NCBI GenBank assembly: GCA_035477595.1
Contig: DATIKM010000095.1
Span: 1 to 36,867, forward strand
Source of the DNA: DATIKM01 sp035477595
GTDB lineage: Bacteria; Armatimonadota; Chthonomonadetes; Chthonomonadales; CAJBBX01
Direction of reading: 5' to 3'
Length of the DNA: 36,867 nt
Translations under genes and position numbers: made by a program
Part shown: positions 6,841 through 16,107 of the stretch, piece after piece
Numbering within the stretch: position 1 is the first letter of the stretch
Layout: each line of letters starts with the position of its first letter
Notes under the pieces: model-generated
The model's database searches: none
What the model saw: only the letters and a program-made list of their open reading frames with translations
What the model was told of the DNA's origin: nothing

Positions 6841-8208
6841 ATGACCCTCGCCCTCGCCGCCGCAATGACCGGGGTCGCACCGCTCTCGGGGCTCCAGGCG
6901 ACGCCGACCCCCGAGCGGCCGCGGGCCACGCGCGCAGTGCCCGCCTACACGTTCCTGAGCAGCATGGGGGCGACCTCCGCAGTGAGCGTCAGGGGCGAGT
7001 CGCTCGAACGGACCATCGAGAAGGTGCGCTACACCGGGCTGCGCTTTCTGCGCGTCCAGCAAGGGGAGTCCAACCTGCCGGACCTGCTCACGCTGAGAAG
7101 GGAGACCGGCGTCCGGCTGAGCTACGGGATCGGCAGTGGCGTATCCGACATCGAGTCGCTGCTGAGGGGGGCGCGTGCGCTGGCCGCGGCGGACGCGCTG
7201 GTCGCCATCGAGGGCCCCAATGAGCCCAACAACTGGCCGATCACCTACCAGGGCAGGCAGGGCGGGGGCTCGGGCTCCTGGCTGCCCGTGGCGGAGCTCC
7301 AGCGCGACCTCTACAGGGCAGTGAACGCAGACCCCGTGCTGCGAAGGTTTCCCGTCTGGGGAACTTACCCCGGCGCACAGACGGACAACACCGGCCTGCA
7401 GTTCCTGACCGTTCCCGAGGGCGCGGGCACGCTCATGCCGGCTGGCACCAGGTTCGCCGACTACGCAAAGGTCCACAACTACTTCGTCCATCCGAACTGG
7501 CCCAGCATGCGCGACGGCCAGCCTACCTGGCCCGGCATACACGACAACCAGACGTGGCGCGCGGCCGACCCCTCCTCCGCGTGCCCGGTGGACGGCCTCT
7601 ACGGGCACCACGGGTTGACGTGGCTGCGCAGGTTCAGGGGCTACTCAGAAGCCGAGCTGGAGACACTGCCGCGCGTGACCACGGAGACCGGCGTAACGAT
7701 CAGCGGACCGATCACGGAGGAGCTCCAGGCGCGGTTCTACCTGGCCCTCTACCTCGCGCAGTTCAAGCGCGGCTTCCGGCACACGGCGATCTACCTCCTG
7801 CGGGACCGGGTCGACGAGGCAGGCAACCAGACCTTCGGCATCTACCGGCCCGACAACACGCCGAGGCGCGCCGCCTTCTACCTGCACAACCTGACGACGA
7901 TCCTGGCGGACGACCGGCCGATCCGCCGCCCTGGGTCGCTGGCTCACAGCATTCCGGACCGACCGGAGACCGTGCACGATCTGCTCCTGCAGAAGCGCGA
8001 CGGCACGTTCTACCTGGTCGTCTGGAGCGAGCGGCTGAACGTCGCGGACGAGGTGACCGTCAACCTCGGCAGGCGGTTTGCCTCCGTGACGATCTACGAT
8101 CCTACGGTTGGCACGTCGCCGGTCGCGACGCACGATGGGGCGACCTCGGTGCGGCTCTCGATGAGGCACCAGCCCCTGATCCTGAGACTGGGCCGGCGCG
8201 CGCCGTAA
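6841..8208 (+). CDS. Secreted TIM-barrel glycoside-hydrolase-like protein
   Basis: The protein has 455 residues from ATG 6841, behind GGAGAGAG. The first 20 residues (ending SGLQA) look like a short signal peptide without a strong basic n-region. The fold suggests a clan-A glycosidase: YTFLSSMGATS near the start of the barrel, IEGPNEPNN at 123-131 placing a catalytic acid/base at E128 after Asn, and VTTETGVTISG with a candidate nucleophile at E282. The C-terminal ~90 residues (FYLVVWSERLNVADEVTVNL, then VTIYDPTVGT) look like the beta-sandwich that follows GH39/GH79-like barrels. The exact GH family and substrate are not determined. It probably acts outside the cell or in the periplasm on an oligosaccharide. 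A small secreted protein follows. Confidence 0.7.
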   Translation: MTLALAAAMTGVAPLSGLQATPTPERPRATRAVPAYTFLSSMGATSAVSVRGESLERTIEKVRYTGLRFLRVQQGESNLPDLLTLRRETGVRLSYGIGSGVSDIESLLRGARALAAADALVAIEGPNEPNNWPITYQGRQGGGSGSWLPVAELQRDLYRAVNADPVLRRFPVWGTYPGAQTDNTGLQFLTVPEGAGTLMPAGTRFADYAKVHNYFVHPNWPSMRDGQPTWPGIHDNQTWRAADPSSACPVDGLYGHHGLTWLRRFRGYSEAELETLPRVTTETGVTISGPITEELQARFYLALYLAQFKRGFRHTAIYLLRDRVDEAGNQTFGIYRPDNTPRRAAFYLHNLTTILADDRPIRRPGSLAHSIPDRPETVHDLLLQKRDGTFYLVVWSERLNVADEVTVNLGRRFASVTIYDPTVGTSPVATHDGATSVRLSMRHQPLILRLGRRAP

Positions 8209-8276
8209 CGCTCGGGGCAGGGAGTGCGCCAGCGCTCCGGACGACGGCGAGCTGACGGGCGGGGAAGGTGGTGGCG

Positions 8277-8621
8277 ATGAGAGGCAGTGAAGGCGCGCTC
8301 CTGTGGCTCCTCGTCGTTGCCGGCGCTGCCGCATCGGGGCTGCCCTCCGCCGCCGAAGCGCGCCCCTGGCTGGCAGGCGGATCCCGAGGCTCCGTCGATC
8401 AGCGCCATCTCCAGTCGCGGCTGGAGGGCGGCCGCGTTCTGGCGCTGGACGACGGCTCGCTCTGGGAGGTCGCACCCGTCGACCGGTTCAAGACAGCGCT
8501 GTGGCTGCCGCGCGAGGAGCTCCTGGTGGTGCGGAGCAACAACCCCTTCCACCCCTACCGGCTGGTGGGCGAGCGCGAGTCGGTGGAAGCGAAGCGGCTC
8601 TCCGTTGGGCGCGGCTGGTAG
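8277..8621 (+). CDS. Small secreted protein of unknown function
   Basis: The protein has 114 residues. ATG 8277 is chosen because GGGGAAGG lies 8 nt upstream; the in-frame GTG codons at 8268 and 8271 overlap that site. A signal peptide is evident (MRGSEGALLWLLVVAGAAAS, cleavage probably near SAAEA). The mature part contains RVLALDDGSLWEVAPVDRF and LLVVRSNNPFHPYRLV. Two short beta-rich motifs of the DGS-x-W-E-V type are common in small SH3-like secreted proteins, but no family can be named. It lies 68 bp after the glycosidase-like gene on the same strand and may be co-transcribed with it. Confidence 0.6.
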   Translation: MRGSEGALLWLLVVAGAAASGLPSAAEARPWLAGGSRGSVDQRHLQSRLEGGRVLALDDGSLWEVAPVDRFKTALWLPREELLVVRSNNPFHPYRLVGERESVEAKRLSVGRGW

Positions 8622-8972
8622 CTGTGCTCTCCCTGCAGGTCGGGTGCTGACGACGTGGGATGGGCGTACAGCCGATCCTATCGAAACGACCAGGTACGCA
8701 TCCGCTACCTCGAACCTTGGCTCGCCTGCTGCGGGGAGCACCGACCCCACGGAGCACTCAAAGGTACACCGCCTGTCTCACGAATACCTATCCTGCCTGG
8801 AACCCACAGCTAGGCACGTGCCGCGGTACCCGGAGGCGTTTGGCGCGGGGAGCGCCGGACGGTGCAGCCCCACGGGCGGAAGCATGCGCCATACTGGGGG
8901 CCAGACGCCGACCTGTCGAGCGGCCGCACGCGCGAACATGGCCGCCAACCAATCCGCCGGAGGGACCCTACC
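8622..8972. other. 351-bp non-coding interval
   Basis: No gene, RNA gene or strong hairpin is seen. The stretch is less GC-rich than its neighbours in the middle (about 8690-8820) and presumably carries the promoter of the downstream gene. A ribosome-binding GGAGGG precedes ATG 8973. Confidence 0.5.
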
Positions 8973-10202
8973 ATGCCAAGCAAGCGGGACGTCGCGATCG
9001 TGCGCGAGCTGGCCGCCCGCGTGGCCGATATCGCCGCGCTGCCGGTCCAGGAGGAGAAGCGTCGTCTGTGGCGCGCGCTGAACGGCCTGCGGCCGGAGCG
9101 CCCGATGGTGATGATCGACCAGGTCTGCTGGAACGAGATGAACGTCGACGACGAGCTGACCCTTCGGTGCGCCGATCCCGAGTGCCGCGGCTGGGAGGAC
9201 TGGCTGCGCCGAACCCTCTTCCAGTGGGAGCGCTTCCCGGTGGACATGGTGGTGGAGCCGTTCGTGCGGGTGCCGAAGGCAGTCACCCACACGGGCTTCG
9301 GCGTCACGGTGCAGGAGAACACCGCCGTGCTCGACCCCACCAACTCCGTGGTTGGCCACCTGTTCATCAACCAGTTCGAGACGGACGAGGACCTCGCGAA
9401 AGTGCGGACGCCGGTCGTAGGGCACCTGGCGCAGGAGACGGAGCGGCGCATGTCCGTGGCGCACGAGCTGTTCGACGGTCTGCTCGACCTGCGCGCCGAG
9501 GGGCTCGACCTGAACCTCTCCCTCTGGGACCCGATCAGCACGTGGATGGGCGTCGAGGGCGCCCTGATGGCGATCGCGGACCGGCCGGACTACGTGCACC
9601 GGCTCGTGGGCCGCCTAACCGACGCGCAGATGGGCATGCTGGACCAGCTCGAGGAGCAGGGGCTGCTCTGCGGGCAGCAGAGCCTCATCCACTGCACTGG
9701 CGCCTGGACAGATGAGCTGCCGGGGTACGATCCGCACAAGCCGCGGTGCAAGGACCTCTGGGGGATGGGCCTGGCGCAGATGTTCTCGACCGTGTCGCCC
9801 CGCATGTTCAGGGAGTACGAGGTCGAGTACGCGAGCAGGACGCTGGGGCGGTTCGGGCTCGTCTACTACGGCTGCTGCGACCCGCTGGACGGCAAGATGC
9901 GCGAGGTCCGGATGATCCCGGGCGTACGCAAGGTCTCGATGAGCCCGTGGGTCAACGAGGAGAAGGGCGCCTCCGAGATCGGTAGCCAGTTCGTGTACTC
10001 GCGCAAGCCGAACCCGGCGCTGCTGGCCTGGGACGTCTTCCGGATCGACGCGGTGCGCGACGAGCTCCAGGCCACGGTGGACGTGTGCATGCGGCACGGC
10101 TGCCCGCTAGAGCTGATCCTGAAGGACATCAGCACGGTGCGCTACGAGCCTCAGCGCCTGTTCGAGTGGGCCCGCGTGGCGATGGAGGTCGTCGGGGCCT
10201 GA
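8973..10202 (+). CDS. Uroporphyrinogen-decarboxylase-superfamily protein
   Basis: The protein has 409 residues from ATG 8973 behind CCGGAGGGA; the reading frame opens earlier but is not protein-like there. The layout matches UroD-like TIM-barrel proteins of the methyltransferase/decarboxylase superfamily: RPMVMIDQVCWNEM near residue 45, ALMAIADRPDYVHRLVGRLTD in the middle, LVYYGCCDPLDGKMREVRMI toward the C-terminus, and ELILKDISTVRYEPQRLFEW at the end. True HemE proteins are ~340-360 residues and start with a RQAGR substrate motif, absent here. The GCCDPLD segment could be a metal or cobalamin-related site by analogy with MtaA/MtbA-type relatives. Function is unknown; such paralogues are abundant in polymer-degrading bacteria. 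Confidence 0.8.
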   Translation: MPSKRDVAIVRELAARVADIAALPVQEEKRRLWRALNGLRPERPMVMIDQVCWNEMNVDDELTLRCADPECRGWEDWLRRTLFQWERFPVDMVVEPFVRVPKAVTHTGFGVTVQENTAVLDPTNSVVGHLFINQFETDEDLAKVRTPVVGHLAQETERRMSVAHELFDGLLDLRAEGLDLNLSLWDPISTWMGVEGALMAIADRPDYVHRLVGRLTDAQMGMLDQLEEQGLLCGQQSLIHCTGAWTDELPGYDPHKPRCKDLWGMGLAQMFSTVSPRMFREYEVEYASRTLGRFGLVYYGCCDPLDGKMREVRMIPGVRKVSMSPWVNEEKGASEIGSQFVYSRKPNPALLAWDVFRIDAVRDELQATVDVCMRHGCPLELILKDISTVRYEPQRLFEWARVAMEVVGA

Positions 10203-10220
10203 CGGGTGCCGTCCGGCCGC

Positions 10221-11717
10221 CTACCTCGCGCGCATAGCTGCGTCCAGCGCCGCGCGCACCCCGGCGGGCGTGCCGTCGCCCAGCCGCGGCCCGAGCGCTC
10301 TCAGGCGGCCCGGTAGGCGCGCGTAAAGCCGCGCCAGCCGCTCGGCCCGCACGTCGTCCTGTGCGAAGGCGCGCATCCCGAGCAGGACGTCGGCCCGCTC
10401 CGCCTCGGGCCAGTCGAGCACGTTGCCCGCGATCTCCGGTCCCTCTCCGCCAGGCCGGACCCGCAGCGGTCGCCACGGCTCGCCTCGCAGGCGCTTCATC
10501 ATGCGCTCCAGCTTCGGCGCGGTGAGCTGGTCGGCCTGGACCCCACGAGCCTCTGCCCAGGTGCGGAAGGGCTCCCGGTCGGGCGCCCAGTGGTACTTGA
10601 AGTGCCCCACTGCCGGCTCCACCGGTCCCTCGTCGAGTACCACGATGCTCCAGGTGCGCGACGGAGTGAAGGGGAGCCTGACCTGCGCAGGGGGCCCGGC
10701 GGGCGGTGCGTCGAGCCTCAGCGGGACGGGGTTCGCGGGCGCCGGTACCACCGCCACCTCGAACGATCCGCGCGGGAGCGCCTCGATCAGGGTTCGCCGC
10801 CCGCGCACGCCCGGGAACCGCGGCGTCATCGCGGTCGAGAAGCCCTGCGGGAACCGGGAGAGGTCCGGCCTCCGGACGTAGCGCGGGCTCACCTGGTCGA
10901 TTGGCACCAGCAGGTCGGCTGTGGAGAAGGTGACTAGGGTGGGCGCGGTCACGGTGTCCAGATGCGCGAGCGGCGAGGCCGCCAGATACGCCGGGTGCTC
11001 GAAGGGCACGCCGTAGTGGGCTCGGGCCTGGACCATGATGCCGCCGACGGCGAGCAGCACGGGCATACGGGGCGTGGTGGACCCCGCCGCCGGCGCTGCC
11101 ATCTCCTGGTGCTCGGCGATGAAGGCGCCGTTGTAGCCCAGGTGGATCGGCGGAACATCCGGCATCGCCCACATCAGCGGGAAGGTGTCTGCGGCGAGCA
11201 TCAGCGCCATCCAGCCGCCGGCGCTCCCGCCAGTGAGTCCCACGCGCAGCGGGTCGACGAAGGGCAGGGCGCGGACCGCATGCAGGATGGCGCGGTCCAG
11301 GTTCACCCCACGTCCGAGCGGGTTCAGCGGGTGCGCGTGCGGCGTGCTCACCACGAAGCCCTGGGCGAGCATGCCCGATGCCGCGCCGGCGTCGGCCTCA
11401 TAGCCCGCGTTGTGCACGAGCGGGGCGCGCCGCGTCGGGCCCTCGCGGAGCGCGGGCGGCAGGAAGATGCGCGCTCTGGCGGTCGTGTCGCGGCCGTCCA
11501 GCTCGGGGTAGCGCAGCTCGACCGTGACCATCGCGCCCCTGCGGCCAGCCACGTCGATCTCCACCGCGTCGAGCCGGCGGAGCCGGTTCTCGAGGCGACC
11601 GGCCGCGCCGGTGTGGGGAAGGAGGCGCTCCACCCACTCCGGCGCCGCCTGGGTGGGCCGTCCCGGGAGCAGCGCGAGGGAGACGGCGAGCGCAGCGAGG
11701 GGCGCTGAGCGGTTCAT
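10221..11717 (-). CDS. Secreted alpha/beta-hydrolase (esterase/peptidase-like)
   Basis: The protein has 498 residues from ATG 11717, behind AGGAGG. The N-terminus is a signal peptide (MNRSAPLAALAVSLALLPG, cleavage near TQAA). The nucleophile elbow is TGGSAGGWMA with S165. The second triad member is probably D268 in FSTADLLVPIDQ. The histidine is unclear. A C-terminal region after ~350 contains a beta-rich part (TWSIVVLDEGPVEPAVGHFKYHW) and an all-helical tail. It acts outside the cytoplasm, perhaps removing acyl groups or cleaving an ester from a glycan. It is the second gene of an operon, starting 25 bp after the GH172-like gene. It ends 18 bp from the convergent UroD-like gene with no hairpin between them. 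Confidence 0.75.
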   Translation of the reverse strand: MNRSAPLAALAVSLALLPGRPTQAAPEWVERLLPHTGAAGRLENRLRRLDAVEIDVAGRRGAMVTVELRYPELDGRDTTARARIFLPPALREGPTRRAPLVHNAGYEADAGAASGMLAQGFVVSTPHAHPLNPLGRGVNLDRAILHAVRALPFVDPLRVGLTGGSAGGWMALMLAADTFPLMWAMPDVPPIHLGYNGAFIAEHQEMAAPAAGSTTPRMPVLLAVGGIMVQARAHYGVPFEHPAYLAASPLAHLDTVTAPTLVTFSTADLLVPIDQVSPRYVRRPDLSRFPQGFSTAMTPRFPGVRGRRTLIEALPRGSFEVAVVPAPANPVPLRLDAPPAGPPAQVRLPFTPSRTWSIVVLDEGPVEPAVGHFKYHWAPDREPFRTWAEARGVQADQLTAPKLERMMKRLRGEPWRPLRVRPGGEGPEIAGNVLDWPEAERADVLLGMRAFAQDDVRAERLARLYARLPGRLRALGPRLGDGTPAGVRAALDAAMRAR

Positions 11718-11742
11718 GGTCTGCCTCCTATGTAGAGCGCCC

Positions 11743-13716
11743 TCACGGGATGCGCTCCAGTATGAGTGTCACGATGTCCAGCGCGAACCGGGCCTGCGCG
11801 GCTTGGGATGGTCGAAGCTGCATGAGCACCGGGTTCTGGCCCTGCCGCATCGTGAGCCGGCCCAGTTCGACGGTCCGCAGCGTGCGGGCGCCCTGCGCTC
11901 GCAGGTCGATGCGGGGACCGGCCGGCGCCTCCTCGCGGACCAACTGCACAACGCCCTGGTCCGGCCCCGCCACCACCTCCGCGGTCACGCGGTACGTGCC
12001 CGCCGCTGCAACTTCGGCGAGGACCTCCACGCAGTGCGGGCCGAAGATGTCCGAGCCCTCCGCGGTTAGCGAGAGGAACCGCACCTCCCGTTGGCCGATG
12101 CGCTCGACGCGCTTCGCAAGCGTCGCGTTCTGGAATGAGAAGGCGTTCACCGGCACGGTCCAGCCGACCGCGATGACGGAGCGATCCGGGTCGGAGACCG
12201 CCCGTTGCGCCAGGGGCGGCAGCTCGCCCGCTCCGGTGGGCGGCTGGTCGGCGTACAGGTAGGTGACGCTCGCGTAGTCGGTCAGCATGTCGTTGCGCTC
12301 GGGCGCGTGCTCTATGGTGAGCAGGATGCTGCGATCGTAGACGATGGGGTCGGGGACCATGAAGCGGTAGCCGCCGGTCCGGCCCAGATGCTTCTTGTAG
12401 TCGAGGCACCCGCTCAGTGGCAGCGACCGTCGCGCGTCCCAGCGGCCCGGCACATCGTACCAGCCGCCGTTGAAGAAGTCCTCGGAGCCCGTGCCGTGGA
12501 TGCGCAGCTCGCCGTCGATCGTCGCCTGATCGTCGCCCTCGAAGAAGAGGGTGGCGCCCGGCTCGGGGCCCTGGGCCTGCAGGAAGGCGGCCACGACGTG
12601 GCCCCGCCCCTGCGCCTCCACGAAGGTGAAGGGCTTTCCGCGCGTCGTGGGGCTCTCGCGGCGCCACACGGCGTAGAATCGGCCCTCCTCGGGCCGCCGC
12701 GGCGCTGCCGCGTGGACCACCTCGGCCTCCACGTCGATCGGCGGGCCGGCCGTCCGCTCCGAGATCAGCTCGACCTTCGCGGAGCGGTCGTAGGGCATCG
12801 GCAGGTAGACGTAGGCCGTGCCGGCATCGGTCCCCGCGAACGCGGCGCGCATGGCGGGCTCTCCCCAGGAGTAGCCAAAGAAGTCGCCTGCCGGACAGAG
12901 CACGTTGGGCTTGCGGGACCCATCGAAGGTGATGGCGAGGGTGACCGCGCGGTCCTTCCCGGCAAGCGCCTCCGCGGGCCGCAGCCGGATACCGAGTATG
13001 CGCCCGCCGCGCCACGACTGGAAGAGCGTGAGCCGCCTGCCGGGCCGCAGGCTACCGCGCCTCCTCGTCGTCTGGGGCGCTGCGCCGGTCACCATGCGCG
13101 CGCTCAGGTCCGTGCCGGGCGCGGCCAGCAGCTCGGACGCGTCGCGAACCGCCTCGGCGCGCCGGGCGGTCCAATCCGGCGTGAAGCTCTCGACCGACGT
13201 GCCCGCCGGGAGTCGCGCGTGGTTGATCTGGTAGAACTGCAGCCGTGGACCGCGATAGGCAACCTTCAGCGACCGGGCATATGGGATCGGCACGTAGCTG
13301 GTGAAGCCCCCCGCACCGTGGCTTACGAGCGGCAAGGGCAGGCCCGGCACCCCGCCGAGAAACAGCTCGTGGAACCCGGCGCGGAGCCGCGGGGCGGACT
13401 CGCCGTCGAAGGTGAACTCCAACGGCTCGTCGGTGGGGGTGGGGGTCCAGATGCGCTGAACGACCCCTGGCCCCTGCAGGTCGGCGATCACGAGCGTGTC
13501 GCCCTCCCTGCGGATGTAGGAGAACCTGCCGGAGAACCCGTCATCGTTGCCGCCGGTCCGGTCGTAGCTCGAATCGGACGCCACGCGGACCGTGCGCAAC
13601 ACAGGCAGCAGGTCGGGTCTCGCCAGGTTCTCGAGCGGGTCGAACGGCCGGTCGAGGGCTCCGCCCGGCAGGCCGGCCACGACGAGCGACACCCCGACGA
13701 TCGGAAGCGGCAACAT
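11743..13716 (-). CDS. Secreted DUF2961 / GH172-like glycoside hydrolase
   Basis: The protein has 657 residues from ATG 13716, preceded by AAGGAGG at 7-nt spacing. A signal peptide starts MLPLPIVGVSLVVAGLPGG. The family signature is clear: GPGVVQRIWTPTPTDEPLEF in the first half, FFGYSWGEP near the middle, and IHGTGSEDFFNGGW at 406-419. Glutamates E393 (FFEGDD) and E412 (GSEDFF) lie where the catalytic pair of characterised GH172 enzymes would be expected; that assignment is inference. Characterised GH172 enzymes act on furanosides (fructofuranose dianhydride, D-arabinofuranose). A beta-sandwich domain with VTYRVTAEVV-like strands makes up the C-terminal 130 residues. An operon mate, the alpha/beta hydrolase, follows after 25 bp. 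Confidence 0.85.
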   Translation of the reverse strand: MLPLPIVGVSLVVAGLPGGALDRPFDPLENLARPDLLPVLRTVRVASDSSYDRTGGNDDGFSGRFSYIRREGDTLVIADLQGPGVVQRIWTPTPTDEPLEFTFDGESAPRLRAGFHELFLGGVPGLPLPLVSHGAGGFTSYVPIPYARSLKVAYRGPRLQFYQINHARLPAGTSVESFTPDWTARRAEAVRDASELLAAPGTDLSARMVTGAAPQTTRRRGSLRPGRRLTLFQSWRGGRILGIRLRPAEALAGKDRAVTLAITFDGSRKPNVLCPAGDFFGYSWGEPAMRAAFAGTDAGTAYVYLPMPYDRSAKVELISERTAGPPIDVEAEVVHAAAPRRPEEGRFYAVWRRESPTTRGKPFTFVEAQGRGHVVAAFLQAQGPEPGATLFFEGDDQATIDGELRIHGTGSEDFFNGGWYDVPGRWDARRSLPLSGCLDYKKHLGRTGGYRFMVPDPIVYDRSILLTIEHAPERNDMLTDYASVTYLYADQPPTGAGELPPLAQRAVSDPDRSVIAVGWTVPVNAFSFQNATLAKRVERIGQREVRFLSLTAEGSDIFGPHCVEVLAEVAAAGTYRVTAEVVAGPDQGVVQLVREEAPAGPRIDLRAQGARTLRTVELGRLTMRQGQNPVLMQLRPSQAAQARFALDIVTLILERIP

Positions 13717-14160
13717 GGGTGTGCCTCCTTGGGCTGGGTCGTGCAACGTAGGCGCGGCGCGAACGCGTGAGTGGCGCTCCCTGGCCGCCTCCGGCCGGCG
13801 GACCGGCCAGCGGCCGCGCCGGGATCGTTCAGCGGTTCGCCGCTACGCCCGATGTCACCTCCGCGCCGGCGGCGCTACGCCTCTCGCAGGTCCGCTCCCG
13901 TCGCCCGGGGCCTGTGCGCCGCCTTGATGCCGAGAAGCAGCCCACGATGACGACGACCAGGCAGAAGTGCGCCTCACCGCGCACTCAGCGGTTTGCGCCA
14001 TCGGACCTGGCGAGGCCTGCGAACGACCGCACCGCTCGGGCCAAGGTCCGTCTCCTGATAGCAGGGGAAAAGAAGGGATCGCGACCCCATTCGACGCAAC
14101 AAGCGGGGAGTCTTGCCTCAGCGCGCGAAGCGTCGTCAGAGGTCGGGAGGACCGTGAGCC
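13717..14160. other. 444-bp divergent intergenic region with inverted repeat
   Basis: This separates the divergent GH172-like and GH5-like operons and should carry both promoters, but no clear -10/-35 pair is seen. A CTGGCCG (13781-13787) / CGGCCAG (13804-13810) inverted repeat flanks a CCGGCCGG palindrome on the GH172 side. The part near 14060-14100 is A-rich (GGGGAAAAGAAGG). No gene is seen. Confidence 0.45.
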
Positions 14161-15165
14161 GTGCTGGCATGGGCGATTGCGTTGTGCGCCGTCGCGCAGG
14201 GATCGGCTGGCGCCACGCTGGGCATCGATGGGTCTCGCTTCACCATCGGCGGCAGGCCGGCCTTCCTGCTTGGCATCAGCTACTACGGCGGCCTCGGCGC
14301 CACCGATTCCATCCTGATGCGCGACCTCGACACAATGCGGCGCCTCGGGTTCAACTGGCTGCGTGTGTGGGCCACGTGGAGCTACCGGGGCGTGGACGTG
14401 TCGGCGGTCGACACAGAAGGCCGGCCGCGCGAGCCCTACCTGTCCCGCCTGAGGCGGCTCGTGGCGGAGTCCGACCGGCGCGGGCTCATCGTCGACGTGA
14501 CGCTGACGCGCGTCGGGGCGGAGCAGGGGGGCGGCGTGCGTACGCTGGAGGCGCATGAGACCGCCGTGCGCACGCTCATTGCCGCGCTGGGCGACCGGCG
14601 CAACTGGTACCTCGACTTGGCGAACGAGCGCGACGTGGGCGACGCGCGCTTCGTACCGACGCCTGAAGTGCGGCGTCTACGGGACCTGGCACTCAAGTTG
14701 GCGCCCTGGCTCATCGTCACTGCGTCGTTCGGGGGGCGCGACCTCGGTGAGCGCGACGTGCGCGAGGCGCTGGTGGACGCCCGCCTCGACTTCCTGGCGC
14801 CGCACCGCCCGCGCCATGCGCGCTCGCCCGGCGAGACGGAGCGGCACACCCGCGATTGCCTGGCGGCGATGCAGCGGATCGGCCGCGTCGCGCCGGTGCA
14901 TTACCAGGAGCCGTTCCGGCGCGGATATGACGAGTGGGAGCCGTCCGCAGCCGACTTTCTTACGGATCTGGCGGGCGCGGTGCGCGGGGGCGCTGCCGGC
15001 TGGTGCCTCCACAACGGCGGGGAGCGTCGCCGCGAGGACGGGCGCCCGTGGCGCTCGTTCGACCTGCGCGAGCGCGGCCTGTTCGCGCAGTTGGATGCAG
15101 AGGAGACCGCGGTCGTCGAGCGGGCGGCCGCCACGGTGCGCGCGGTGGCGCGCGAAGGGAGATAG
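14161..15165 (+). CDS. Secreted GH5-like TIM-barrel glycosidase
   Basis: The protein has 334 residues. The start is GTG 14161 (read as Met; MLAWAIALCAVAQGSAGA is a short signal peptide), with GGGAGG 10 nt upstream. The N-terminal part reads FTIGGRPAFLLGISYYGGLG then MRRLGFNWLRVWATWSY, the usual first beta-alpha units of GH5/cellulase-like barrels. A candidate acid/base is E156 in DLANERDVG, and a candidate nucleophile is E250 in VHYQEPFRRG. The protein is short for GH5, so a lost ancillary domain or a divergent clan-A family is possible. The substrate is unknown. The next gene starts 2 bp after this stop, so translation is probably coupled. Confidence 0.7.
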   Translation: MLAWAIALCAVAQGSAGATLGIDGSRFTIGGRPAFLLGISYYGGLGATDSILMRDLDTMRRLGFNWLRVWATWSYRGVDVSAVDTEGRPREPYLSRLRRLVAESDRRGLIVDVTLTRVGAEQGGGVRTLEAHETAVRTLIAALGDRRNWYLDLANERDVGDARFVPTPEVRRLRDLALKLAPWLIVTASFGGRDLGERDVREALVDARLDFLAPHRPRHARSPGETERHTRDCLAAMQRIGRVAPVHYQEPFRRGYDEWEPSAADFLTDLAGAVRGGAAGWCLHNGGERRREDGRPWRSFDLRERGLFAQLDAEETAVVERAAATVRAVAREGR

Positions 15166-15167
15166 CA

Positions 15168-15953
15168 ATGGTTGTGCGCGCCCTCGCGCTCGTAGGGATT
15201 CTGGCGGCGGTCGCGTCGCTCGCTTCGGCGCAGCGCTTCCCGGAGGGGAGGTGGGTGCCGCTCTTCAACGGCAGGAACCTGGACGGCTGGACGCCCAAGA
15301 TCAGGGGTCTGCCGCTCGGGCAGGATCCGCGCCGGACCTTCCGGGTGGAGAACGGCCTACTCCGGGTCTCCTACGACGGCTACCAGCAGTTTGACAACCA
15401 GTTCGGGCACCTCTTCTTCCGGCGCCCGTTCTCGCACTACATCCTGCGCGTTGAGTACCGGTTCGTGGGCCAGCAGGTCGCCGGCGGGCCTGGTTGGGCG
15501 TTCCGGAACAGCGGCGCCATGCTCCACTGCCAGCCGCCCGCGACGATGCGCGTAGACCAGGAGTTCCCCGTCTCCATCGAGGCGCAGCTTCTGGGCGGGG
15601 ACGGCACGAACCCGCGCACCACCAACAACCTCTGCACGCCCGGCACGATCGTCGTGATGGACGGCCGGCCGGTCGCCGAGCACTGCACCAACTCGCGCTC
15701 CAGGACGTTCCACGGCGACCAGTGGGTGACCGCCGAGATGGAGGTCCGCGGGAGCGGCAGGATCATCCACCGGGTGAACGGGGAAGTGGTGATGGAGTAC
15801 GAGCAGCCGCAGCTCGACCCGGCCGACGGGGACGCGGCGAGGCTCATCCGCAACGGGGTGAGGCTGATCGACAACGGCTACATCGCGCTACAGGCGGAGA
15901 GCCACCCGATCGAGTTCCGCAGAGTGGAGATCCAGGTCCTGCCGCGCCGTTGA
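15168..15953 (+). CDS. Secreted DUF1080 (3-keto-disaccharide hydrolase) protein
   Basis: The protein has 261 residues from ATG 15168; the start is fixed by GGGAG inside the previous gene's 3' end and by the signal peptide MVVRALALVGILAAVASLASA (cleavage near SAQ). The DUF1080/PF06439 domain covers the mature protein: WVPLFNGRNLDGWTPK at its start, GHLFFRRPFSHYILRVEYRF, then SGAMLHCQPP and VMEYEQPQLDP. Family members hydrolyse or eliminate 3-keto-glycosides, the second step after oxidation of a sugar at C3. The oxidoreductase needed for the first step is not in the window. It forms an operon with the GH5-like gene upstream and a strong hairpin ends it. Confidence 0.88.
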   Translation: MVVRALALVGILAAVASLASAQRFPEGRWVPLFNGRNLDGWTPKIRGLPLGQDPRRTFRVENGLLRVSYDGYQQFDNQFGHLFFRRPFSHYILRVEYRFVGQQVAGGPGWAFRNSGAMLHCQPPATMRVDQEFPVSIEAQLLGGDGTNPRTTNNLCTPGTIVVMDGRPVAEHCTNSRSRTFHGDQWVTAEMEVRGSGRIIHRVNGEVVMEYEQPQLDPADGDAARLIRNGVRLIDNGYIALQAESHPIEFRRVEIQVLPRR

Positions 15954-15974
15954 TCGCGCTGTTGGTGGGTATGA

Positions 15975-16008
15975 ACGGCGGGGACGGCCTCCGAGCCGTC
16001 CCCGCCGT
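15975..16008. terminator. Perfect 14-bp hairpin between convergent genes
   Basis: ACGGCGGGGACGGC / GCCGTCCCCGCCGT around a 6-nt loop, 21 bp after the DUF1080 stop and 100 bp before the end of the convergent GH43 gene. It is followed by GTGTCTG rather than a U-tract. Confidence 0.75.
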
Positions 16009-16064
16009 GTGTCTGACTGTGGATGCGCTCCGCGCTGTCGCCGCCACGGTGCGCGCTGTCGGCG

Positions 16065-16088
16065 CGGCTGCCGGCAGTGCGGCAGCCG
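16065..16088 (-). terminator. Hairpin after the GH43 gene
   Basis: 9-bp stem CGGCTGCCG / CGGCAGCCG with a GCAGTG loop, 20 bp beyond the GH43 stop on the minus strand. No U-tract. Confidence 0.5.
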
Positions 16089-16107
16089 GCAGCGCCGCAA
16101 GGGCGTG

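Noticed and set aside
8973..10202. HemE (haem biosynthesis)
   Set aside because: It is longer than HemE and lacks the RQAGR motif; it is another UroD-superfamily member.
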